64,000 bases of DNA from Amycolatopsis sp. WQ 127309 (GTDB lineage: Bacteria > Actinomycetota > Actinomycetes > Mycobacteriales > Pseudonocardiaceae), in the NCBI RefSeq assembly GCF_023023025.1, contig NZ_CP095481.1, positions 2,108,001 to 2,172,000 on the forward strand. The letters are read 5' to 3'. Positions 8,179 through 15,869 of this stretch are shown here, piece after piece. The notes under the pieces were generated by a model. It was not told where the DNA came from. It worked only from the letters and a program-made list of their open reading frames with translations, and searched no databases. A program made the translations under genes and the position numbers. How positions within the stretch are numbered: position 1 is the first letter of the stretch; each line of letters starts with the position of its first letter.

Positions 8179-9215
8179 CGGATCACCGGCCTCGGCACGA
8201 CGGCCCCGGCCATCGGGGCCGGGGAGAACCCCAGCGATGTCTTGAGGTCGGTGACCCCGCGGCCCAGGGACAGGAACTTCCGGCGGTGCTCGATCATGTG
8301 CCCCACCCCGCGCGCGACGACGTCGAAGTAGAGGTGCTTCGGCCGGCCCTCGGCGGGCGGCAGGGCGGCCCAGTGCTGGTGCAGCGGCATCACCGGGTGG
8401 TCGAGCAGGTCGGTGAAGGCGAGCAGCCGGCCGTCGGCGTCGTGGTAGGTCGTCGTGACGACGTCCGGGCGCCGGATCAGCTCGTCGAGGTACTCGCCGG
8501 TGACCGGGCCGCGCTGGTCGAACTTCACCGGGCCCTTGGCCGCGCGGTGCGCGTGCAGCATCGCGGCCAGTTCGGCGCCGTCGAGGTCGTCGCGGGCGGT
8601 GCCTGCGCGGACGGTCAGGCCGGGGTCGGCGGCGATCTTGCGGATCTGGCCGCGCAGGCTCGACCGGCGGTTGCGGCTCAGCGTCGCGAGCCAGCCGTCG
8701 AGGTCGGTGAAGGTGTTCTCCAGCACCAGCGTCGGCTGGATCTCCCGGACGAGCCGGCCCCGCCCGGACACCAGCCCGGTGGCGTCCGGCGCGACCGCGC
8801 GGTAGACCACGCCGAGGCAGCCCGGCCCGGCGAACCGGCACACCGCCCGCTCGAACCGGCGCAGGATCTCGCGCTGCCCGGCCGGGTCGACGTCTTCGGC
8901 GAACAGCCACGCCGGGTAGCTGCTCAGCCAGGCGTGCTGGACCTCCAGCCAGCGCGGCCCCCAGCGGGCGACCCCGCCGACCGGGCCCGGACCGGTGGCC
9001 GAACCCGGGCGGCACAGCATGGCGAGCACAGCGGCGACGATCGCGCCGCCGTCGGTGACCACGGTCAGCAGGTACGGGCTGCGCGAGTGCCGCGACTCCG
9101 TGCACAGCAGGCTGTAGTCCCAGGTCAACGGCGCCTGCTGGGTGTGCAGGAACGCGGCCCAGCCGGCGGGCTCGGGATCGGTGCGCGGGTCGAGCACCCG
9201 CACGGCGAAGGTCAT
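8172..9215 (-). CDS. FemAB/GNAT-like acyl(aminoacyl)transferase, paralogue 3
   Basis: 347 residues, ATG at 9215. It carries the family opening VLDPRTDPEPAGWAAF, the central LARLSRNRRSSLRGQI-like basic segment (here LATLSRNRRSSLRGQIRKI), the strand pair TTTYHDADGRLLAFTDLLDHP, the QHWAALP block, LYFDVVARGVGHMI and the end motif LGRGVTDLKTSLGF, then VPRPVIRW. This is the double-GNAT layout of peptidoglycan-bridge FemX enzymes, but no lipid II acceptor can be inferred. The stop overlaps the next start and the start overlaps the previous stop by 4 bases, so translation is coupled. Confidence 0.75.
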   Translation of the reverse strand: MTFAVRVLDPRTDPEPAGWAAFLHTQQAPLTWDYSLLCTESRHSRSPYLLTVVTDGGAIVAAVLAMLCRPGSATGPGPVGGVARWGPRWLEVQHAWLSSYPAWLFAEDVDPAGQREILRRFERAVCRFAGPGCLGVVYRAVAPDATGLVSGRGRLVREIQPTLVLENTFTDLDGWLATLSRNRRSSLRGQIRKIAADPGLTVRAGTARDDLDGAELAAMLHAHRAAKGPVKFDQRGPVTGEYLDELIRRPDVVTTTYHDADGRLLAFTDLLDHPVMPLHQHWAALPPAEGRPKHLYFDVVARGVGHMIEHRRKFLSLGRGVTDLKTSLGFSPAPMAGAVVPRPVIRW

Positions 9216-10270
9216 CGGCCCAGCACCGGACGCGGCACGGCGATCGACCACAACGAGCGCGTGCCGAAGCCGAGCGCGACCTTTTCGGCGAGCATCGCCC
9301 GGCCCGCGGTCAGTTCGGGCCGCCCTTCGGCGATCATGTGCGCCACGCAACGGGCGTAACAGTCGACATAGAGCCCCTTCCGGCCGCCGGCCGCGCTCGG
9401 TCGCGCCGCCCAGTGGTGCACCGCGCACCCCGCGGGATGGTCGATCATCGTGGCGAAGCCGAGCAAGCGGCCGGCGTTGTCGCGGTAGGTCCGGGTCAGG
9501 ACGTCCGAACGGCGGACCAGCGTGTCGAGGTAACCGGGCGCGACCGGGCTGCGGGTGTCCATGCGCAGCCCGCCGATCCGCGACCGCTGTCCGCCCGCCC
9601 ACGCGCGCTCGTCCTGCCGCGCGCGGTGGGCGTTGAGCAGCACGGCCAGTTCGTGCGGGTCGACGTCGGTGCGGCCGAACGCCGCTTCGGTGCCGACGTC
9701 CTGGTGGAGGTACCGCCGGACCTCGGGAGCCAGCCCGCGCTCCCATTCGTCCACTGTGGAATACGTGTTGCGCAGCACGGCGGCCGGGTCGATCTCGCGG
9801 GCCGCCCGGCCCCGGCCGTCCAGCGCCGGCACCAGTTCCGGGTTCATCGCCCGGTAGATCACCCCGAGCAACCCGGGCCCGACGTAGTCGCGCAGCGCGC
9901 GTTCGAACCGCCGGACGGCGGCCCGCTCGTCGACGCCGTCGTCGAAGACGCACGCGGGGTAGCCGCTCAGCAACGGGAGGTAGACCTCGGCCCAGCGCGG
10001 CCGCAGCCGGCCACCGGAAAGCGGCCCGAACTCGCGGGACCGCCAGCCCCGGCACACCATCACCGACAGCGCCCCGACGACCCGCTCGCCCTCGCGGACG
10101 ACGGCGAGCACCGGTGGGTTCTTCGCCAACCACGCCTCGCGGCGCAGTAGTTCGTAGTCCCACACGGGTGGCAGGCACCGGGCGCGGAACGCCGCCCAGC
10201 CGTCGGGTTGCGGGTCGACGCGGGGGTCGACGACGTCCACTTGCGACACCATGGTCGCGGTCGCGGTCAT
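9212..10270 (-). CDS. FemAB/GNAT-like acyl(aminoacyl)transferase, paralogue 2
   Basis: 352 residues, ATG at 10270, with an ATGA overlap on the upstream paralogue. Family blocks seen: VVDPRVDPQPDGWAAF near the N-terminus, WAEVYLPLLSGYPACVF, GPGLLGVIYRAMNPE, VLRNTYSTVDEWERGL, LTRTYRDNAGRLLGFATMIDHPA, HHWAARP, LYVDCYARCVAHMI, TAGRAMLAEKVALGFG and the tail AVPRPVLGR. The end motif has AEK where the others have LK. The substrate is unknown; the level of identity to its neighbours suggests local duplication followed by specialisation. Confidence 0.75.
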   Translation of the reverse strand: MTATATMVSQVDVVDPRVDPQPDGWAAFRARCLPPVWDYELLRREAWLAKNPPVLAVVREGERVVGALSVMVCRGWRSREFGPLSGGRLRPRWAEVYLPLLSGYPACVFDDGVDERAAVRRFERALRDYVGPGLLGVIYRAMNPELVPALDGRGRAAREIDPAAVLRNTYSTVDEWERGLAPEVRRYLHQDVGTEAAFGRTDVDPHELAVLLNAHRARQDERAWAGGQRSRIGGLRMDTRSPVAPGYLDTLVRRSDVLTRTYRDNAGRLLGFATMIDHPAGCAVHHWAARPSAAGGRKGLYVDCYARCVAHMIAEGRPELTAGRAMLAEKVALGFGTRSLWSIAVPRPVLGR

Positions 10271-11307
10271 CGGCCCAGCACCGGCCTCGGCACCGCCGCG
10301 GCGAAGAGCGCGCGCGGCCGGAACCCCAATTCCCGCTTCAGTTCGACCATGCCCCGGCCCGCCGAAAGTTCTTTCGCCCCGCGCCGCGCCATGAATCGGA
10401 CAGCGCGGACATACGCGTCAAAATACAACCCTGCGCCCCGGCCGCGTTCGTCCAGCGGCAACGCCGCCCAGTGCTGCAGGCTGGGGCTGTCCGGGTGGTC
10501 GAGCATGGTGTTCACGGCCAGCAGCCGGCCGTCCGCGTCGCGGTAGGTCAGCGTGTGGACGTCCGGACGCCGGACGTAGCGGTGCAGGAACCCGGCCGAC
10601 GGCATCGTGCGCGTGTCCAGCGGGAGCTTCCCGTACCGCTCGCGGTGCACCTTGATCAGCGACGCGACCTCGACGCCGTCGACGTCGTCCCGGCCGGGGC
10701 CGCCGCGCACCACCAGCGCCGGGTCCTCGGCGATCCGCCGGCCGCGGCGGCGCAGGCTCGATCGGCGGGCGGACGGGAGCGTCGCGAGCCAGTCGTCTTC
10801 GGTGGTGAAGCGGTTTTCCAGCACGGTCGTCGGGTCGGTCGGCTTGACCAGCCGGGCCCGGCCGCCGACGCCGGCGGCGAACTCCTCGCCGATCGCGCGG
10901 TAGACCACGCCCAGCAGCCCGGGGCCCAGGTGCCGGCGCAGCTGCCGTTCGAACTCGCGCACCAGCGGCTGCCGGTCGGCGGCCGGGAGCGCCGGCGCGA
11001 ACACGATGCCCGGGAAGCCGCTCAGCCACGGCTGGTAGACCTCCGCCCAGCACGGGCGCGGCGAACGACGTCCCGGCGCCGGCGCGAACCGCGAGGACCA
11101 CGGCAGGCGGCAGACCAGAACGGACATCCCGGCGACGACTTCGTCCCCCTCGACGGCGGCGACGACCAGCTGCGGGTTGCGCGCGCCCCAGGCCTCGAGG
11201 CCCATCAAGCCGTAGTCCCACACCGGGTGCAGCCGTGCGGTCCGGGAGAAGTCCACCCAGCCCGCGGGCGCCGGGTCCGTGCGGGGATCGTGGAACACGA
11301 ACCTCAT
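10267..11307 (-). CDS. FemAB/GNAT-like acyl(aminoacyl)transferase, paralogue 1
   Basis: 346 residues, ATG at 11307, coupled by ATGA to the ligase-like gene upstream. It has the same blocks as its three downstream neighbours: HDPRTDPAPAGWVDF, WAEVYQPWLSGFPGIVF, GPGLLGVVYRAIGEE, VLENRFTTEDDWLATL, PSARRSSLRRRGRRI, LTYRDADGRLLAVNTMLDHP, LQHWAALP, LYFDAYVRAVRFMA, LSAGRGMVELKRELGF and AVPRPVLGR. It is the closest of the four to the array consensus. No signal peptide or membrane segment is present, so it acts in the cytoplasm or on the inner face of the membrane. Confidence 0.75.
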   Translation of the reverse strand: MRFVFHDPRTDPAPAGWVDFSRTARLHPVWDYGLMGLEAWGARNPQLVVAAVEGDEVVAGMSVLVCRLPWSSRFAPAPGRRSPRPCWAEVYQPWLSGFPGIVFAPALPAADRQPLVREFERQLRRHLGPGLLGVVYRAIGEEFAAGVGGRARLVKPTDPTTVLENRFTTEDDWLATLPSARRSSLRRRGRRIAEDPALVVRGGPGRDDVDGVEVASLIKVHRERYGKLPLDTRTMPSAGFLHRYVRRPDVHTLTYRDADGRLLAVNTMLDHPDSPSLQHWAALPLDERGRGAGLYFDAYVRAVRFMARRGAKELSAGRGMVELKRELGFRPRALFAAAVPRPVLGR

Positions 11308-12080
11308 GCGACGACGACCGGGCTGCCGTGACGCGGGCAGGACTCGATCCGGCCGGGCACCCCACCGGCCGGGATGACGTCGACGAACCGCGGGGACTCC
11401 TGGCGCAGCAAGGTGAAGGCGAGCCCGCCGGCGGTCGGCCGGGCGTGGACGTGCGGCCAGTCGAGGTGCCACCGCCCGCAACCGGCCAGCGCGCCGAGGT
11501 AGCCGAGCGCCGGGTCGTGCAGCACGCCGTACGGGCCGGCGTCCAGCGAGTCGAGTTCACGGTGCGGCACGGCTTCGACACGGTGCGCGCTGTCTTCGGG
11601 CAGGGCGGCGGTGAACGTCGTGATCGCCTTGTCGTCGCCGACGGCGAGCACGCGGTGACCGCGCGCCAGCACCGCCGTCAGCTCGCGGAGCACGGACGCG
11701 CTCGGCGCGTCGGGATCGGCGACGCAGCCACGAACGCCTTTCGGCAGGTCGGAAGGCGGGCGGAGATCGTCTTGTCCCAAAAGGACGATCAAGCTGCCGG
11801 GCGTGGGCCGCCGCGCCGTCCGCAGCACCCGGCCGAGGCCGCGCGACGGGTCGGTCCACTGCGCACCCCCGGCGAGCGGGACCAGGTCCACGAGCTTGTG
11901 CACGGCTTCTGCGAGCGGCGCCGCGCCGCCGTTCGTCCCGGTGCGACCCGGTACCAGCACTGGATCTTCACGGCCGTCGAGCGCCCAGCGCTCGCGGTAG
12001 AACGGCACCGTGGCGAACGCCGAGCGCACCGCCCGCGCGTAGGCAGCACGCCACACAACACCAGCCCCCAGACTCCACAT
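11304..12080 (-). CDS. Degenerate phenylacetate-CoA-ligase / LuxE-like protein
   Basis: 258 residues from the ATG at 12080; a GTG at 12137 would add 19 residues, and neither has a clear ribosome-binding site. The N-terminus (AVRSAFATVPFYRERW) matches the opening of the phenylacetate-CoA ligase/LuxE adenylating fold, and the C-terminus (GRWHLDWPHVHARP, FTLLRQESPRFVDVIPAGG, GRIESCPRHGSPVVV) resembles its D-box and Cys-rich end. The central ATP-binding P-loop (usually SSGTTG-like) is not visible and the protein is shorter than the usual 400 or more residues. It may be a partner or acyl-binding protein, or have lost activity. First gene of the leftward operon. Confidence 0.6.
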   Translation of the reverse strand: MWSLGAGVVWRAAYARAVRSAFATVPFYRERWALDGREDPVLVPGRTGTNGGAAPLAEAVHKLVDLVPLAGGAQWTDPSRGLGRVLRTARRPTPGSLIVLLGQDDLRPPSDLPKGVRGCVADPDAPSASVLRELTAVLARGHRVLAVGDDKAITTFTAALPEDSAHRVEAVPHRELDSLDAGPYGVLHDPALGYLGALAGCGRWHLDWPHVHARPTAGGLAFTLLRQESPRFVDVIPAGGVPGRIESCPRHGSPVVVA

Positions 12081-12137
12081 GGCCGGGGAGTCTGCGCCAT
12101 CGCGAGGCGTAGTGGAAGGACTTCGTCCGCAGGACAC

Positions 12138-12284
12138 CCCGAATGCCGGATGGGTTAATACTTTGGTCTGGGTCTGAACGGAGGAATTCGCAGTAAAGCT
12201 GTCCCCAAACGTCGATCGGTCTGCTTATAACTCCGCAACGCCGCGCATCGACAAGCGGTCTGAGCAGATCCAACTGGGGTATTC
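12138..12284. promoter_or_regulatory. Divergent promoter region of the surface-molecule locus
   Basis: About 150 bases separate the leftward ligase-like gene from the rightward glycosyltransferase operon. The stretch is clearly less GC-rich than its surroundings (for example GGGTTAATACTTTGG near 12152 and CTGCTTATAACTCCGC near 12221). The TTATAACT segment could be part of a -10 element for the rightward operon, but no -35 could be fixed. One shared control region for both halves would fit a common pathway. Confidence 0.45.
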
Positions 12285-12356
12285 ATGAGCACCATTCGCA
12301 CTGTCGGTGATCGGACGGACACGAATCCGGCATCACCCGCCCGGCGTTGCAGATGA
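12285..12356 (+). CDS. Possible 23-codon upstream ORF coupled to the glycosyltransferase
   Basis: ATG at 12285, 23 codons (MSTIRTVGDRTDTNPASPAR..., ending RCR), stop TGA at 12354-12356. The stop overlaps the ATG of the glycosyltransferase (12353) in an ATGA arrangement. CTGGGG lies 7-12 bases before the ATG as a weak ribosome-binding site. It is the only ATG ahead of the glycosyltransferase in this leader. It could be a short leader peptide that sets translation of the operon, or simply the 5' leader with a chance ORF. There is no enrichment for one amino acid, so it is not an obvious attenuation peptide. Confidence 0.35.
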   Translation: MSTIRTVGDRTDTNPASPARRCR

Positions 12357-13363
12357 CCAGGGCATTCCCTGGTCCGGCGACGTGCGGACTCACCGTAGTC
12401 ATTCCGTGCTTCAACGAAGTCGACAACGTCGGACCGTCCTATCGGGAAATAACCAACGAACTGTCCGACTATTCACTCGAACTGTTTTACATCGATGACG
12501 GGAGCACCGACGGAACGCTGGGCGAGATCCGCACACTCGCCGCGGCCGACCCCCGGGTGCGGTATGTGTCCTTCAGTCGCAATTTCGGTTTCGAAGCCGC
12601 CTTCTCGGCCGGCTACCGGTACGCGTCCCAACCCTGGGTGCTGCACATCGACGCCGACCAGCAGTTCCCCGCCGCCGAGTCGCACAAGCTCATCGCGGCG
12701 GCCGAACAGGGGTACGACGCGGTGTTCGGCGTCCGCACGAACCGGCAGGACCCGCGGCTGCGGCGCTGGGGCACCGCCGCGTTCCACTTCATCGGCGCCC
12801 GCCTGCTGCGCATCGAGATCCCGCCGGGCGCCACGGCGTTCCGGCTCGTCCGGGCCGAGCTGGCCCGGAAGATCGTGGACCTGCGGCTCGGCACGCCGTA
12901 CTTCCTGGCCACGGTCCCGCGGCTGACGAGCCGCTACACCTGTGTCCAGGTCGCACACCGGGCCCGCGAGCGCGGTGAGTCCAAAGTGGGCATGAGCTTC
13001 CTGTCGTCGCACGCCATCGAGCTGTTCGTCGGGTTCACCCGCCGGCTGACCACCGTGGCCTCGGCGACCGCGTTGTTCGCCGCCGGCTTCGGCGTGCTGG
13101 CCGCCGCGGCGGCGGCGTCCGGCCTGCTCGGCTCGAGTGCCACGGCCGTGACGCTCTTCATGCTGCTCACCGTGCTGCTGCTGGTGCTCTCGCTGACCGT
13201 GCGCTACCTCGTCGTGGTCGGCGCGGGGCAGCCGAAGCCGCGGCAGTTCTACATCCGGGAGGCGAACGTCGTGGTCGACGTCGAGGACCGGCTCTTCACG
13301 ACCGAGGACCCCGAGGGGCCCCGGCGGATCGATGTGCAACTGGGGAAAGGCATTTCAGCGTGA
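12353..13363 (+). CDS. GT2 glycosyltransferase with two C-terminal membrane segments (GtrB/DPM1-like)
   Basis: 336 residues. The GT-A nucleotide-sugar domain shows VVIPCFNE (15-22), DDGS (48-51) and DADQ (100-103), and the QVAHRARERGESKVG stretch is the typical catalytic-base region (R-ESK) of undecaprenyl/dolichyl-phosphate sugar synthases. Two hydrophobic helices follow at about 228-285, placing the enzyme at the membrane. It probably transfers a sugar to a polyprenyl phosphate. ATG at 12353 is chosen over an in-frame TTG at 12347 because of the ATGA coupling to the upstream ORF. First main gene of the rightward operon; its stop overlaps the next start by GTGA. Confidence 0.85.
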   Translation: MTRAFPGPATCGLTVVIPCFNEVDNVGPSYREITNELSDYSLELFYIDDGSTDGTLGEIRTLAAADPRVRYVSFSRNFGFEAAFSAGYRYASQPWVLHIDADQQFPAAESHKLIAAAEQGYDAVFGVRTNRQDPRLRRWGTAAFHFIGARLLRIEIPPGATAFRLVRAELARKIVDLRLGTPYFLATVPRLTSRYTCVQVAHRARERGESKVGMSFLSSHAIELFVGFTRRLTTVASATALFAAGFGVLAAAAAASGLLGSSATAVTLFMLLTVLLLVLSLTVRYLVVVGAGQPKPRQFYIREANVVVDVEDRLFTTEDPEGPRRIDVQLGKGISA

Positions 13364-14601
13364 CAAGTTCCGAGAGAGGCTCCGCGAGAACCCTGGTGAT
13401 CCTGGGCGGCGCGGACGGTGCGGTGAGCACCTACGAACGGGCCCGCGAGCTGGGCTTCCGCACGATCTGCGTCGACGTCCGCCTCGGCGCGCCGGGGGTC
13501 GCGTTCGCGGACGAGTTCCTGCAGGTCAGCGTGCGGGCGCCGGAGCAGATCGCGGCCGCGCTCGACGGCCGGCCCGACATCGCCGGGGTGCTCTGCCCGG
13601 CGAGCGACGTCGGCCTGCCGACGCTCGCGTGGCTCACCCGGCACTGGGGCCTGCCGGATCCCCTGCCCGAGTACGCGGTCCAGGCGTCGACGGACAAGTC
13701 CGTCTTCCGCGCGCTCTGTGACCACTTGGGACTCCCGGGCTACCGCAGTGTCGCCGGCCGCCCCGGCCCGGAGCTGGTCAACGCCGCCCAGCAGCTGCGG
13801 TTCCCGACGCTGGTCAAGCCGGTCGACTCGTCCGGCAGCCGCGGGGTCGTCTCCTGCTCCGGCCCCGGCCGGCTGGCCAAGGCGTTCACCGAGTCGCTCG
13901 CGTTCTCGCCGTCCGGCCGCCTGGTCGTCGAGGAGCACCTCGACGGCACGCACTACACGATCGAAGCGCTGGTCGTGGACGGCCGGATCGTCTTCCACGC
14001 CGTCACCGAACGCACGCTCACGCCGCCGCCGTTCTTCGTGACGTCGTCGCACCTGCTGCCCGGCGAACTGCCCGCGGACGCCGAGCTGCGGCTGATCGAG
14101 GCGCTCGACCTGATCTGCGCCGAGCTCGGCTACCGGACCGGGCCGCTCACGCTGGACGCCGTCCTGGGCCGCGACGGGCAGCTCTACCTCATCGAGATGG
14201 GCGCCCGGATGGGCGGGAACGGCCTCGCGGAAGCGATCCAGCACTGTTACGGCGCCGACCTGATCGCCGCCGGGATCGCGGCGGCCACCGGTGACGCGGT
14301 GGAGCTGGACCTGCACGCGGCGAAGCCGACGCTGGTGCACATCCTCGCGTCCGACCGCGGTGGTCATCTGTCCCGGGTGGACGGTGTCGAGGACGTCCGC
14401 ACGATGCCCGGCGTGGTCGGGCTGCACCTGTTCGCCGACGAAGGGTCCTACGTCAAGCCGTACGAGCAGGCCGGCTACAAGCTGGGTTACGTCGTGCTCA
14501 CCGCCCGGTCCGTGCCCGAGGTGCTCGCCGCGGAGAACGAGGTGCGCGGCACGCTGAAGTTCCTGCTCCACGAGCAGGACATGGCGGTACCCCTGCCGTG
14601 A
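13360..14601 (+). CDS. ATP-grasp ligase
   Basis: 413 residues, GTG start. N-terminal Rossmann-like part (LVILGGADGAVSTYERARELG), then the ATP-grasp domain: KSVFRALCDHLGLP, FPTLVKPVDSSGSRGV (flexible loop with the ATP-contacting Lys), VEEHLDGTHYTIEALVV and the metal-binding LYLIEMGARMGGNG. Members join a carboxylate to an amine or thiol with ATP (amino-acid ligases, carboxylases). Together with FemAB-like genes across the divergent promoter it could make an amide-linked decoration. Substrates are not predictable. Coupled at both ends by 4-base overlaps. Confidence 0.85.
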   Translation: MTSSERGSARTLVILGGADGAVSTYERARELGFRTICVDVRLGAPGVAFADEFLQVSVRAPEQIAAALDGRPDIAGVLCPASDVGLPTLAWLTRHWGLPDPLPEYAVQASTDKSVFRALCDHLGLPGYRSVAGRPGPELVNAAQQLRFPTLVKPVDSSGSRGVVSCSGPGRLAKAFTESLAFSPSGRLVVEEHLDGTHYTIEALVVDGRIVFHAVTERTLTPPPFFVTSSHLLPGELPADAELRLIEALDLICAELGYRTGPLTLDAVLGRDGQLYLIEMGARMGGNGLAEAIQHCYGADLIAAGIAAATGDAVELDLHAAKPTLVHILASDRGGHLSRVDGVEDVRTMPGVVGLHLFADEGSYVKPYEQAGYKLGYVVLTARSVPEVLAAENEVRGTLKFLLHEQDMAVPLP

Positions 14602-15857
14602 CGGGGTTGTCCCCCGCCGCCCCGCCGGTCGTGGCCCCGCCACGGCCGGCGGTGGTGCTGCGCCTGCTCGCCGGCCGCGGGGTGTTCCGGTTGTCGGTCC
14701 AGCTGATGGGGCTGGTCCTGCTCACCGCGTGGGGCGCGCACGACTACGGGCGCTTCACGAACGCGCTCGGCCTGATGACGTGGCTGAACTTCGTGCCGGC
14801 CGCGGCGGAGAAGTCCGCGCTCAAGGCGTTGCCCCGGCTGCGCCTGACCCGGGACGCGGTCGCCGCGCTCGCGGTCCGGATCGCCGCCGTGCCGGTGCTG
14901 GTGGTGCTGGCCGCCATGGTCGTCGCGCTCGTCGTCGCGCCGGAGTCGGACGCGGCGCTGTACCTGACGGCGGCCGCGTGGTCGATCGCCGGCGGGCTGC
15001 TGATGACCGTGTCCGGTCTGCACCGGCTGCGTGACAAGTCCATTTTGGACGCGCTCGCGTTCGCCGCGGGCTCGGTCGTCGTCGGGATCATCACGTGCGT
15101 GACCTGGGCGGTGCGGTGGTCCCCCGAGACGCACCTCGCGCTGCTGCTCGCCGGGCTCGTCGTGATCCTCGGCGCGTCGGTGGCCCTGCTGCCGAGGCCG
15201 TGGCTGCGCGGCGGCGGCGTGCCCGGGCACCGGCTCCTGCCGGCGTACGGGCGCAGCACGGTCCTGCTCGGCCTGACCGAACTGCTCGACGTGATCTCGA
15301 CGTCGGTGGTGTTCGGCGTGCTGGCGCTGTCCGGGCGGACGACCGACAGCGGCCCGTTCTACCTGGCGCTGCTGGTGTCGAGCGCGTTCTGCTCGCTGCT
15401 GTTCTACCAGCTGAAGCTGCACCAGCCGACGGCGTCGCGGCGGATGCGCGGCACCGGCGCGGTGGCCGGCCGGGCGCGCGCGTCGGAGCTGCTGAAGCTG
15501 GTCGAACGGGCCGGGATCGGCTTCGCCGTGCTGCTCGGGGCGGGTCTCGCCGTGCCGTCGACACGCGCGTTGCTCATGACCGAGGACAGCTACGTCGTGC
15601 TCGGGGTGCTCGTGCTCGTCGAGACGGGGCTGTACGCGACCGGGCTCTACGCGAGCTTCCTCATCGAAAACACCAACAGCAAGGTGCTGACCCTGACCTC
15701 GGGCACCGCCGTAGTAGCGCTCGCCGCCACCGCCGTCGGCGCCGCGCTGCTCGTGCCCCCGCTCGGGCCGGTCGGCGGGTTCGCCGCCCTCGTCCTCGCG
15801 CTCGCGGTCAAGGCGGCCGTCCTGCGGCGCCTGCTCCACCGCCGTCACTCGTTCTGA
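14598..15857 (+). CDS. MOP-superfamily membrane protein, flippase-like
   Basis: 419 residues, GTG start overlapping the ATP-grasp stop (GTGA). About 12 hydrophobic segments are visible, with short basic cytoplasmic loops (LPRLRLTRD, HQPTASRRMRG) and a very short N-terminus. This pattern matches polysaccharide flippases (Wzx/MATE type), which turn lipid-linked oligosaccharides to the outer face of the membrane. No Wzy polymerase lies beside it. Between a polyprenyl-sugar synthase and a carbamoyltransferase, export of a modified glycolipid is the simplest reading. Confidence 0.7.
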   Translation: MTGLSPAAPPVVAPPRPAVVLRLLAGRGVFRLSVQLMGLVLLTAWGAHDYGRFTNALGLMTWLNFVPAAAEKSALKALPRLRLTRDAVAALAVRIAAVPVLVVLAAMVVALVVAPESDAALYLTAAAWSIAGGLLMTVSGLHRLRDKSILDALAFAAGSVVVGIITCVTWAVRWSPETHLALLLAGLVVILGASVALLPRPWLRGGGVPGHRLLPAYGRSTVLLGLTELLDVISTSVVFGVLALSGRTTDSGPFYLALLVSSAFCSLLFYQLKLHQPTASRRMRGTGAVAGRARASELLKLVERAGIGFAVLLGAGLAVPSTRALLMTEDSYVVLGVLVLVETGLYATGLYASFLIENTNSKVLTLTSGTAVVALAATAVGAALLVPPLGPVGGFAALVLALAVKAAVLRRLLHRRHSF

Positions 15858-15869
15858 ACTGGGAGAATC

